From the NCBI GenBank assembly GCA_903897855.1, contig CAIUDH010000082.1, positions 1-33,614 on the forward strand: 33,614 bases of DNA, in the 5' to 3' direction. Each line of letters opens with the position of its first letter. Positions within the stretch are counted from its first letter, which is position 1. Below, in pieces: positions 24,901-31,652 of the stretch. Origin of the DNA: an uncultured Bacteroidota bacterium. Its GTDB lineage: Bacteria; Bacteroidota; Bacteroidia; UKL13-3. Under the pieces are notes generated by a model that saw nothing but the letters and a program-made list of their open reading frames with translations, did not search any database and was not told the origin of the DNA. The translations under genes were made by a program, and so were the position numbers.

Positions 24901-25368
24901 GACGAAAATGGCAGAGTTGAAAATACTGAGAGTGTGTCAAAATCGCAACCTGTTTTCATAGCCGGCGACATCCGGTCGGGTAATCACATGAGTGTTATTG
25001 GAGCTATTGCATCAGGAAAAAAAGCTGCTATCGAAGTTCGTAAACTGCTTGAGAACTACCCCTTCGAATTCGAGGGCGCCATCGCTCTAGAACGTCTAAA
25101 CTCCAATCCCACACCGGCAAAACGAGTTCATGACGATAGCGATGATGGTTTCGATATTGAACGATACAACCTGTTTCAATCTTGCAAAAAATGTAATCAT
25201 TGCATCGATAATTTCGGATGCCCGGCGATGGTAAAAGTGAACGGCAAAGTAGAAATTAATACCAACCGCTGCACCTTATGTGGTTTATGCATCGACGTAT
25301 GTCCGAATAACGCCATCAAATGGGAAGAAGTAAAGGAAGAAAAAACAATAGCAGAAATAGTAAGATAG
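21982..25368 (+). CDS. iorA: Indolepyruvate oxidoreductase alpha with inserted GltD-like NAD(P) flavin module
   Basis: An 1128-residue three-part fusion. Residues 1-about 590 are IorA: pyrimidine domain with FSYPGTPSTEI, CSGCPHR at 400-406, and thiamine-diphosphate site GDGTFFHSG from 477 with Asn-Arg-Thr-Thr downstream. Residues about 595-1045 match the small subunit of glutamate synthase: Cys-rich cluster domain (Cys599, 602, 612, 615, 642, 647, 677, 681, 685), FAD loop GAGPAG at 735-740 and NAD(P) site GGGNSAID at 868-875. Residues about 1065-1128 are the usual IorA 2x[4Fe-4S] tail (Cys1068, 1071, 1074, 1080; Cys1097, 1100, 1103, 1107). Role: decarboxylate indolepyruvate (or other arylpyruvate) to arylacetyl-CoA, with electrons probably delivered to NAD(P)+ in the same chain. 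Free IorA is about 600-650 residues. Confidence 0.92.
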   Translation: MIERIKKILTSYTSPHQTCVMGNEGIARAAIEAGVNGVFSYPGTPSTEISEIFKLVNHFQTDKNNTDKYPELTSNPTYFEYSINEKIAMEKAIAFSIGNKSAMCVMKNVGMNIASDALMSVTYQTIIAPLVIVVCDDPGCHSSSNEQDSRYWGPMASVPVFNPATPHEAFVMIKQAFELSGKIKLPVIIRTTTRVSHSRGMIDYGAINHENREAKFDRLPEHINIPARTASAHARLLEKLKSEPLLALLKQNSKIVIQGSQAKFGIISSGVATAYVTEILHKNNFLTEVSVLDLGLVHPFPEKEVLHFLNQNFEKVLVLEELDAFVESSVRNLVQKNNLEVNMLGKGFSELTATGEFSIDLLSRVLEIFADTSFEKNKNIPLEKFENFLDKLPPRPPTLCSGCPHRATFYLLKLAIPREQSELIMCGDIGCFGLGALPPLKMIDTINHMGMSISMAQGLYESFNTSDKGKKVVALLGDGTFFHSGLTSLVNAVYTRANILVIIFDNRTTGMTGHQPHPGASRAAKYHEIDIPPLLKGMGIEVVETINPFNVSESISKVNKAMSHHGVSVLVSKAPCIFLPEFKDVMNTKMRIVVDPSRCNTCENHNDTSLSCSRCEAPKNNLSRAKAKLFAEISVPGSDLLCPANICNHGFFNSILEGDGKSAVEIIRDKMLFARTCGDICHRPCELFAKEKNVIPIKKLKHLVSANEEHFRDFSSPVNRALEAPKKNKSVAVIGAGPAGLSAAYDLIQSGYEVTIFEKENKAGGMVTFAIPYFRMDKTGFDYESMQLEKMGVKFAFNTVLGRDFTIAKLNQEFDSIVLAIGMSKSKTLDLIETNVPASKRMDALSFLKSYNQKETVWVEGAVILIIGGGNSAIDTARSAKKLSSKNRVIISCVETAEKIPAFAEEVKHAIEEGVEIIYDSYLESLSAKKNGEIKSNLHSFSSKKFLVPVECDYIITAIGQTSDLSALENLNKDENGRVENTESVSKSQPVFIAGDIRSGNHMSVIGAIASGKKAAIEVRKLLENYPFEFEGAIALERLNSNPTPAKRVHDDSDDGFDIERYNLFQSCKKCNHCIDNFGCPAMVKVNGKVEINTNRCTLCGLCIDVCPNNAIKWEEVKEEKTIAEIVR

Positions 25369-25374
25369 TTAATT

Positions 25375-25971
25375 ATGAAAAAAAACTATAAAATACTTAT
25401 TGCAGGAGTCGGCGGACAAGGTATCGTGTTTCTCAGTAACATTATGGTTGAAGCAGCCGTGTTATCCAACCTTCCTGTGAGTGTGAGCGAAATTCATGGT
25501 TTGTCGCAACGGGGCGGCGTGGTTACGTCATCTATTGGCTTAGGCGAATACTGCACTGGTTTTATTGGATTGGCCTCGGTCGATTTTCTAATTGGACTTG
25601 AGCCTTTGGAAACACAAAGATGTATCCCTTATTTACATAAGCAAAGCGGTGTTATTTTTGGCAACTACCGTGTACAGCCTTATGCTGTAAATGCAGAAAC
25701 AGCCCAATATCCTGAGGTGAATTTATTTGTCAATTATCTTAAACAACAAGGGGTGGATATTGTTTACATCGAGGACTTCCCTCCCACCATTGATTATGTC
25801 TTATATAATATTTTCCTGTTGGGAAGAGCTACACGCATGAATGATTTTCCCATTAAAGCGGATAAAATTATAGAAGCCATCAACAACACAGTAAGAGGCC
25901 CTAATAATAAAAAATCGTTAGCCGCATTCAGTATGGGCATCGACTTCGAAACAGTCCCTAAATTAGCATAA
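25375..25971 (+). CDS. iorB: Indolepyruvate oxidoreductase beta subunit
   Basis: A 198-residue IorB of the pyruvate:ferredoxin oxidoreductase gamma-domain family, usual length. The N-terminus has GVGGQG at 11-16 in the first strand-loop, then SEIHGLSQRGGVV, which in this family contacts CoA and the catalytic domain. It pairs with the fused IorA just upstream (6-base gap). The stop codon overlaps the next start by one base, coupling translation to the molybdenum hydroxylase genes. Needed for oxidative CoA-dependent decarboxylation of aryl pyruvates in the cytoplasm. Confidence 0.93.
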   Translation: MKKNYKILIAGVGGQGIVFLSNIMVEAAVLSNLPVSVSEIHGLSQRGGVVTSSIGLGEYCTGFIGLASVDFLIGLEPLETQRCIPYLHKQSGVIFGNYRVQPYAVNAETAQYPEVNLFVNYLKQQGVDIVYIEDFPPTIDYVLYNIFLLGRATRMNDFPIKADKIIEAINNTVRGPNNKKSLAAFSMGIDFETVPKLA

Positions 25972-26516
25972 TGCATCGCATGAAAAAAGAAAATACTAAA
26001 AAACAAATATTGCATAGCATCTCCTTTACCTTAAATGGGAAAGCCGTGACCTGCCATATTAAAGCATCTACGCTTCTACTCGATTTAATACGTGAGGTGT
26101 TTGCCTTGAAGGGCACAAAGCCCGGCTGCTATGAAGGCGAATGCGGTGCCTGTACCGTCTTAATTGATAACGCTCCTGTGAACTCTTGCTTGTTTTTGGC
26201 GGTCAATGTAAATGGCAAACATATCACTACCATCGAAGGTTTAACGCACGCCGACGGCTCCCTCGATCCGGTGCAAGAATCCATGATAGCCAATGGTGCA
26301 GTGCAATGTGGTTTTTGCAGTTCGGGCATAGCGATGTCCATTAAAGCATTGCTTTATCGATATGAGAATTCGCAGCCGGTGCCAGGAAACATAGGCATGA
26401 CCCTGCCAACCCGAGAAGAGATAAAAAAACATCTGGAAGGTAACCTATGCCGGTGCACTGGGTATGTGAAAATTGTTGATGCGGCAGAAAAACTTTTTGC
26501 CATAGACCTACTATAG
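25971..26516 (+). CDS. Molybdenum hydroxylase small [2Fe-2S] subunit
   Basis: A 181-residue two-cluster subunit of the xanthine dehydrogenase family. The plant-ferredoxin-type cluster uses Cys53, 58, 61 and 73 (GCYEGECGAC); the second uses Cys113, 116, 160 and 162 (QCGFCSSG and LCRCTGY). The start at 25971 overlaps the iorB stop by one base; an in-frame ATG at 25980 is an equal alternative. It passes electrons from the molybdenum site to the FAD subunit. The order small, large, FAD is followed by the closing aminotransferase. In the indoleacetate model the enzyme hydroxylates C2 of the indole ring using water; that role is inferred here. Confidence 0.95.
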   Translation: MHRMKKENTKKQILHSISFTLNGKAVTCHIKASTLLLDLIREVFALKGTKPGCYEGECGACTVLIDNAPVNSCLFLAVNVNGKHITTIEGLTHADGSLDPVQESMIANGAVQCGFCSSGIAMSIKALLYRYENSQPVPGNIGMTLPTREEIKKHLEGNLCRCTGYVKIVDAAEKLFAIDLL

Positions 26517-26517
26517 A

Positions 26518-28824
26518 ATGAAAAAAGAATATAAAGTTATCGGAAAACCGATTCCAAAACATGATGCCAATATTCGTGTAACGGGAAAAGCGATTTATGG
26601 TCACGACATCGTTTTACCCCATATGCTGTATGGTGCCATCTTACGTACCGAACATCCATCCGCTATTATCGAGTCTATCGATGTCTCAGCGGCACTCAAA
26701 TTACCGGGAGTCATTTGTGTAATCACGGCCGACGATGTAGATGTAAACAACATTGGTTACAAACGCGATCATCCGATTTTGAAAAAAGGCGAGGCCAACT
26801 GCACCCGCGACGAAGTTGCTGCCTTAGCTGCCGAGACGAAGGAAATTGCACAAAAGGCATTGAAGCTGATTAAAGTAAAATACAAAGTAAGACGCGGTGT
26901 TTACGATGTTCATGAGGCATTACAAGACAATGCTCCTCAAATTAATAAATTTATTACGGGGAAATTTGAAAATAAAAATATTGCTGAAACATTCCATTAC
27001 GAGCATGGCAATCTTGAACAGGAGAAAAAGAGAAGTGCTGCTATCGTAACACGTCGTTTTACCTTGCCTCGAATGACTCATGCCTGTATGGCAACCAGTA
27101 ATATCACGGCACATTATAATGCGGTGGAAAAGAAACTACTTCTGTATAGCTCTACCCAAGTGCCCTTCCTCTATCAAAGAGATATGGCGCATGCCCTGAA
27201 AATGAACCCTTCCGACATTCGTGTGATTCAGCCCGTGATTGGAGGTGGGTTTGGAAGTAAACTAGACATGCACCCCTTTGAGCCTATCTGCGCGCTTCTA
27301 TCCATCAATACCGGTAGGCCGGTGCAAATACTTTATTCTCGTGAAGAAGAATTTATCGCTTCCCCCATTCGGCAGCCTATGGTTATCGATTTAACGGCAG
27401 GAGTCGATAAAAAAGGCAATTTTACCTTCAGAGAAATAAATATCATAAAAGATAATGGCGCTTATACGTCATGGGGTGCCACCACCCCCTTCGTTATCAT
27501 GCAGGCGTTTTCATCACTCTACAAATTGAAAGCTTGCAAGTTTGATGCTACGGCCGTTTATACCAATAATGTTTTTGCCGGATCGTTTCGTGGTTATGGC
27601 AACCCTCAAGCTACATTTGCACTTGAAAGAGTGGTTGATTTGCTTGCGGAAAAAATTGGAATGGATAAAGCCGCTATTCGATTGCTCAATGCGAATGAAA
27701 AAGGGGAAGTCACGGGCCAAGGTTTATTCTTTGAAACTTGTGGACATAAAGATTGTCTTGAAACGGTACTCACCAGAAGCCAATATTACAAAAAGCAAAA
27801 TGCCACGCAAAGTGGAAGATTTAAGTATGGCATCGGCTTGGCTTCCATGTTACACGTTGGAGGCGGCGCAAAAATTTATCGCTCCGATGGCTGCGGCACA
27901 ACACTAAAAATTGATCCCTATGGGTATTGCACCATCATCACTGGATCGAATGAAATTGGTCAAGGCTCTGAAACCGTGCTCGCCATGATGGCCTCGGAAG
28001 AACTCGGGATTGACCTAAAAAAGATAAAAGTCATTAACACCGATACCGACATAAAACCTTGGGATGTTGGCGTGCACGCCTCACGAACAAGTTTTGTAGC
28101 CGGCAATTCGTTATTGGGTGCCATCAAAATTTTAAAGGAAAAGTTAAACACGAAAGCTACAGAGCTATTACAGATAAAGCCGAGTACACTAGATTACGAA
28201 AATGGCGAAATTAAAACGAAAACAGGTGCGTGTATTGCCCTCGATAAGGTAGTGCGCGAAATGCATTTCTCATCCCCTCATGAACTGGCCATCGCATCCT
28301 ACTTTTATGAACCTAACAGTAAATTTCAAGACAAGAATTTTAAAGGAAATGTATCGGGTACTTATGCCTTTGCTTCTCAGGCCATTGAGGTGGAGGTGGA
28401 TACCTATACGGGCAATGTAAGAGTATTAGATATTTATGTGGCACAGGATGTTGGAAAAGTGCTTAACCCGCTTTTACTCGATGGCCAAATAGAAGGAGGA
28501 ATATTGCAAGGCGTAGGCTATGCCCTCACCGAAGAATTATTGATGAAGGAAGGTAGAATATTGAACCCCAATTTTCATAATTATAAAATGCTTACCGCCT
28601 CCGATATTCCTAATATCCATTTCACGCCCATCGAAACCATGGACAAAGAAGGACCTTATGGTGCCAAAGGAGTAGGCGAAGCACCATTGATTCCAACGGC
28701 CGCTGCCATTGCAAATGCTGTTTGCCATGCTCTTGATATTGAGATTCTTGATTTGCCTATGACCCCGGAGAAAATATTAATTGCCCTTGCAGAAAAAAAG
28801 AAGTTGAAAAAAGAAAAAGTATAG
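26518..28824 (+). CDS. Molybdenum hydroxylase large (Mo-cofactor) subunit
   Basis: A 768-residue catalytic subunit of the xanthine dehydrogenase/4-hydroxybenzoyl-CoA reductase family. Visible motifs are GKAIYGHDI near 22-30, GGGFGSKLD in the Mo-cofactor site, SFRGYGNPQ, GQGSETVLAMM and the catalytic Glu721 in GAKGVGEAPL, the base for water attack. There is no signal peptide or Tat motif, so it is cytoplasmic, unlike periplasmic aldehyde oxidases. The C-terminus ends in a Lys-rich tail. Likely reaction by context: indoleacetyl-CoA or indoleacetate + water to the 2-oxo (oxindole) form, giving two electrons to the FAD subunit. No XdhC-like maturase is present in the window. Confidence 0.94.
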   Translation: MKKEYKVIGKPIPKHDANIRVTGKAIYGHDIVLPHMLYGAILRTEHPSAIIESIDVSAALKLPGVICVITADDVDVNNIGYKRDHPILKKGEANCTRDEVAALAAETKEIAQKALKLIKVKYKVRRGVYDVHEALQDNAPQINKFITGKFENKNIAETFHYEHGNLEQEKKRSAAIVTRRFTLPRMTHACMATSNITAHYNAVEKKLLLYSSTQVPFLYQRDMAHALKMNPSDIRVIQPVIGGGFGSKLDMHPFEPICALLSINTGRPVQILYSREEEFIASPIRQPMVIDLTAGVDKKGNFTFREINIIKDNGAYTSWGATTPFVIMQAFSSLYKLKACKFDATAVYTNNVFAGSFRGYGNPQATFALERVVDLLAEKIGMDKAAIRLLNANEKGEVTGQGLFFETCGHKDCLETVLTRSQYYKKQNATQSGRFKYGIGLASMLHVGGGAKIYRSDGCGTTLKIDPYGYCTIITGSNEIGQGSETVLAMMASEELGIDLKKIKVINTDTDIKPWDVGVHASRTSFVAGNSLLGAIKILKEKLNTKATELLQIKPSTLDYENGEIKTKTGACIALDKVVREMHFSSPHELAIASYFYEPNSKFQDKNFKGNVSGTYAFASQAIEVEVDTYTGNVRVLDIYVAQDVGKVLNPLLLDGQIEGGILQGVGYALTEELLMKEGRILNPNFHNYKMLTASDIPNIHFTPIETMDKEGPYGAKGVGEAPLIPTAAAIANAVCHALDIEILDLPMTPEKILIALAEKKKLKKEKV

Positions 28825-28827
28825 ACT

Positions 28828-29697
28828 ATGGATTTTGAAATTATTATCCCGTTGACCACCCGTGAACTTCTTGATTCGATCAAAAAGTTGCAAAAAAATA
28901 AGTTTCGCTTTGGCGCCGGCTGCACCGATCTATTGATGGAGCTAAAAAAGAACCCTTTGGAAGATTTGACTATTATAAATCTTTCACAAATCAAGGACAA
29001 CAAGTTTACTGGCATAAAAAAATACCTTAAGAATTTCCAATTAGGCGCCCTCTTTACGGCCCATCAAATTGTTGTTAACGAAGAATTAAAGCAACATTTT
29101 CCGGTGCTTCATCAAGCCGCATTGAATTTAGCCTCCACCCAAATAAGGCAAGTGGCAACGCTGGGCGGCAACCTCTGCACCGCTTCACCTTCAGGCGATA
29201 TCACTTGTGCCTTGATGGCTCTTGAGGCCTCTTGCGAATTGCTCGATTATAACGAAAAAATAAGAGTAGCTCCGATTACAGCATTTTTTACTGGCGTGAG
29301 AAAAACCGTACTTCAAAAAAACGAAGTCCTCTATCGTATTTCAATTCCTTCAAATAACAAAAACACCAAATCAATCATCTCTGGTTTTATAAAAGTGGGG
29401 ACCCGCCGTTCCATGGAGTGCTCTGTTGTTTCATTGGCATACCATATTCAGTTAGATAAAAACGGGATCGTTCTCAACGCGGGAGTTGCCATTGGTGCAT
29501 CGGCACCGACCGTTCAATTCGCTGGCTCAGCCTGCTCGTTTTTAATAGGCAAGAAGTATAAAAAAATTACCGAAAAAGAGAAAGATGAATTTGCTCAACA
29601 AGTCTTGTCATACGCCTCCCCTATTGATGACATTCGTGCTTCAGCATGGTATCGAAAAGAAGTTTTATCTAATATCAGTAAAAGCATATTTGAATGA
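28828..29697 (+). CDS. Molybdenum hydroxylase FAD subunit
   Basis: A 289-residue medium subunit of the CO dehydrogenase/xanthine dehydrogenase family. FAD-binding features are RFGAGCTDLL near 28-37 (family AGGTDLL, with Cys at one Gly position) and RQVATLGGNLCTASPSGD near 108-125; the CO-dehydrogenase C-terminal domain follows from about 180. It takes electrons from the [2Fe-2S] subunit and would pass them to NAD+ or another acceptor. It has no extra Fe-S insertion of the 4-hydroxybenzoyl-CoA reductase type. The stop codon overlaps the start of the next gene (ATGA). Confidence 0.92.
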   Translation: MDFEIIIPLTTRELLDSIKKLQKNKFRFGAGCTDLLMELKKNPLEDLTIINLSQIKDNKFTGIKKYLKNFQLGALFTAHQIVVNEELKQHFPVLHQAALNLASTQIRQVATLGGNLCTASPSGDITCALMALEASCELLDYNEKIRVAPITAFFTGVRKTVLQKNEVLYRISIPSNNKNTKSIISGFIKVGTRRSMECSVVSLAYHIQLDKNGIVLNAGVAIGASAPTVQFAGSACSFLIGKKYKKITEKEKDEFAQQVLSYASPIDDIRASAWYRKEVLSNISKSIFE

Positions 29698-30701
29698 GCA
29701 GTAAGAATAAAATAAAATTGTCGGCGAACGAAAATTGTTATGGTTGCTCATCAATGGCCTTGGATGCAATACAAAACAAACTTCATGAAGCTCCACTCTA
29801 TCCGGAAGTAAATCCGATAGCCTTGAGAGAGAAACTAGCCGAAAAACATCAAGTGAATTTTGAGAATATTGTACTTGGAGCAGGTTCTGTACAAATTATC
29901 GATGGCCTGATTCGCATTTTTGTGGGTGCCGATGAAGAGGTGATAACTTTCGAAAAAAGTTTTATTGCCTATGGCATGCTTTCGGAATTTCATCAGCGTA
30001 AATGCAATTTTGCTCCACTTACCAATCTTCATTGTGACCCCGAGAGTTTACTCGCCTTGATACAACCTCAAACTAAATTAATTTTTATCGCCAATCCAAA
30101 CAACCCTACAGGTACCATTATTTCGCATGCCCAATTAGAAAATTTACTCCGCAAAATAAATCCTAACATTATTGTTGCTATCGACGAAGCCTATTCCGAA
30201 TACGTTACCGATACCGCCTTTCCTGACTCTTTAAAATTGCAAAAGCAATTCCCCAATTTAGCAATTCTACATTCCTTCTCCAAAATATACGGGCTCGCTG
30301 GCTTGCGAATTGGGTATGGCATTATGACTGAATCCTTGGCTTCAAAAATGAATGCAGTGCAAATCCCGTTCTTCCTGAATTATCTCGCCTCAGCAGCAGC
30401 CATTGCAGCACTTCAAGATATCGAATTTGTCGAGAAATCGTCGCGACTAAATGCGACTCAAAGACAATATCTCTTCGATGAATTAACCAAACTTGGATAC
30501 CAAACTATTTCATCACAGTCCAATTTTATCTATGTCTTTTTTAACTCCGACAAACAAAAAAACGACTTTTATTTTGCTCTCTATGCCCATGGTATCATCA
30601 CCTGTGATATGAAAGTTTTCGGACAGGATAAATCTGTGCGTATTACTATTGGCGATGAAGAAACGAATAAACGAATGATCTCCATCCTATCCATAGGATA
30701 G
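29694..30701 (+). CDS. HisC-like PLP aminotransferase (candidate aromatic aminotransferase)
   Basis: A 335-residue fold-type I aminotransferase of the histidinol-phosphate aminotransferase group. Features are NPNNPTG, Asp164 in AIDEAYSEY, Lys197 in SFSKIYGLAGLRIGYG as PLP lysine, and the C-terminal VRITIGDEE with its carboxylate-binding Arg. No histidine genes are near. HisC relatives often accept aromatic amino acids, so in this block it may convert tryptophan to indolepyruvate, alone or alongside the aminotransferase at 13696. It starts within the FAD-subunit stop (4-base overlap) and is the last gene of the block. Confidence 0.9.
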   Translation: MSSKNKIKLSANENCYGCSSMALDAIQNKLHEAPLYPEVNPIALREKLAEKHQVNFENIVLGAGSVQIIDGLIRIFVGADEEVITFEKSFIAYGMLSEFHQRKCNFAPLTNLHCDPESLLALIQPQTKLIFIANPNNPTGTIISHAQLENLLRKINPNIIVAIDEAYSEYVTDTAFPDSLKLQKQFPNLAILHSFSKIYGLAGLRIGYGIMTESLASKMNAVQIPFFLNYLASAAAIAALQDIEFVEKSSRLNATQRQYLFDELTKLGYQTISSQSNFIYVFFNSDKQKNDFYFALYAHGIITCDMKVFGQDKSVRITIGDEETNKRMISILSIG

Positions 30702-30708
30702 CTTTTTT
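30687..30708 (+). terminator. Probable terminator overlapping the end of the catabolic block
   Basis: A 6-base-pair stem (30687-30692 with 30696-30701) and 3-base loop, followed by C and six T, spans the stop codon of the last gene. The stem is short, so this is weaker than the other terminators, but its place at the end of the block fits. Confidence 0.55.
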
Positions 30709-31151
30709 CTTCGCTTATTTTTAAAATTTAATTTATGACGAACATCATACTCATTTATGATTATTATCATTTTTAATTCGCCCTGCATGTATGCATCTTT
30801 GCGCCGCGAACCGAAATCAAGTTCACATATTGATAACTGACAATCTCCTCTTCAGTTCAATATAATTAAGGCGAACAAACACACCTCGTGTGTTCACAAT
30901 AGACCTTACCCCATTTGTACTTATTATTTATTTTATTGCCTAAAACCTAACGGGTTTAGCACCATCGAAGCTGTCATAAATTCGAAATTGCAAATGCAAT
31001 CTCCTCTCCTATTGCACTTCCCTACCAGAAAAAACTATGATCAAACCCCATTAGACAACAACTGTCGAAGATGCTTAAAGCGACATAAAAAAAATCAAGC
31101 AACAGAGATGCCAAAAACTGCCTAGAGTAGGCCATTCAAAAATCAATTCCA
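30702..31151. other. 450-base intergenic region with no gene seen
   Basis: AT-rich spacer between the catabolic block and the surface-protein pair. CATCTTTG at 30794-30801 is one base off the -7 consensus but lies about 350 bases before the next start. A small 7-base-pair hairpin at 30878-30894 has no T run. No tRNA, ncRNA or remnant was recognised. The promoter of the next gene should be in here but I cannot place it firmly. Confidence 0.4.
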
Positions 31152-31652
31152 ATGATGAAAAATCAAAAATTAAAACTAATTGCCACCTTCCTCTTGGGCT
31201 TATGCCTGACCGGACTGCAAGCGCAGCAGGCTTTCCCTTCAACAGGAGGCAGTGCGCTCGGGAGTGGTGGCTCAGCGTGTTACACTATAGGACAAATAGC
31301 CTATACCACCCAAACCGGCACCACCGGTTCGATGTCTCAGGGGGTGCAACAACCTTATGAGATATCGGTTGTTTCAGGACTGAATCAAATGGAGGATATT
31401 AAATTATCCTTCGCCGTTTATCCCAATCCAACCACCGACATTTTAGTATTAAGAGTCGAAAATTATAACAATCTTAACTTGTCGTACGAGCTCTTCGATT
31501 TATACGGCAGACTTCTAGAACATTTAAACATTACGGGTCAAGAAACAACCATCGCCATGGGTCATCTTGACGCTGCAACTTATATTCTAAAAGTAAGCTC
31601 GAATAATAATATAGTAAAATCATTTAAAATTATTAAACACCAAACAAGATGA
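31152..31652 (+). CDS. Small T9SS-secreted protein with type A sorting domain
   Basis: A 166-residue secreted protein. Signal peptide at 1-25 (ends GLQAQ), then a short Gly/Ser-rich segment (GSALGSGGSACYTIGQIAY) common in small Bacteroidota exported proteins, and a C-terminal type IX secretion sorting domain of about 75 residues (FAVYPNPTTDIL start, YELFDLYGRLL, ATYILKV, end KSFKIIK). So it is exported through T9SS and probably released or anchored to the surface. The cargo part is only about 55 residues and has no enzyme signature. Two adjacent ATGs (31152, 31155) are possible starts. The stop overlaps the start of the collagen-like gene (ATGA), so the two are co-translated. Confidence 0.88.
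   Translation: MMKNQKLKLIATFLLGLCLTGLQAQQAFPSTGGSALGSGGSACYTIGQIAYTTQTGTTGSMSQGVQQPYEISVVSGLNQMEDIKLSFAVYPNPTTDILVLRVENYNNLNLSYELFDLYGRLLEHLNITGQETTIAMGHLDAATYILKVSSNNNIVKSFKIIKHQTR

Noticed and set aside
25971-29697. Xanthine dehydrogenase for purine breakdown
   Set aside because: No purine genes are near; the subunit set is the general Mo hydroxylase type and the context is indole/CoA chemistry.
30878-30894. Hairpin in the 450-base spacer as a terminator
   Set aside because: The stem is only 7 base pairs and is not followed by a T run.
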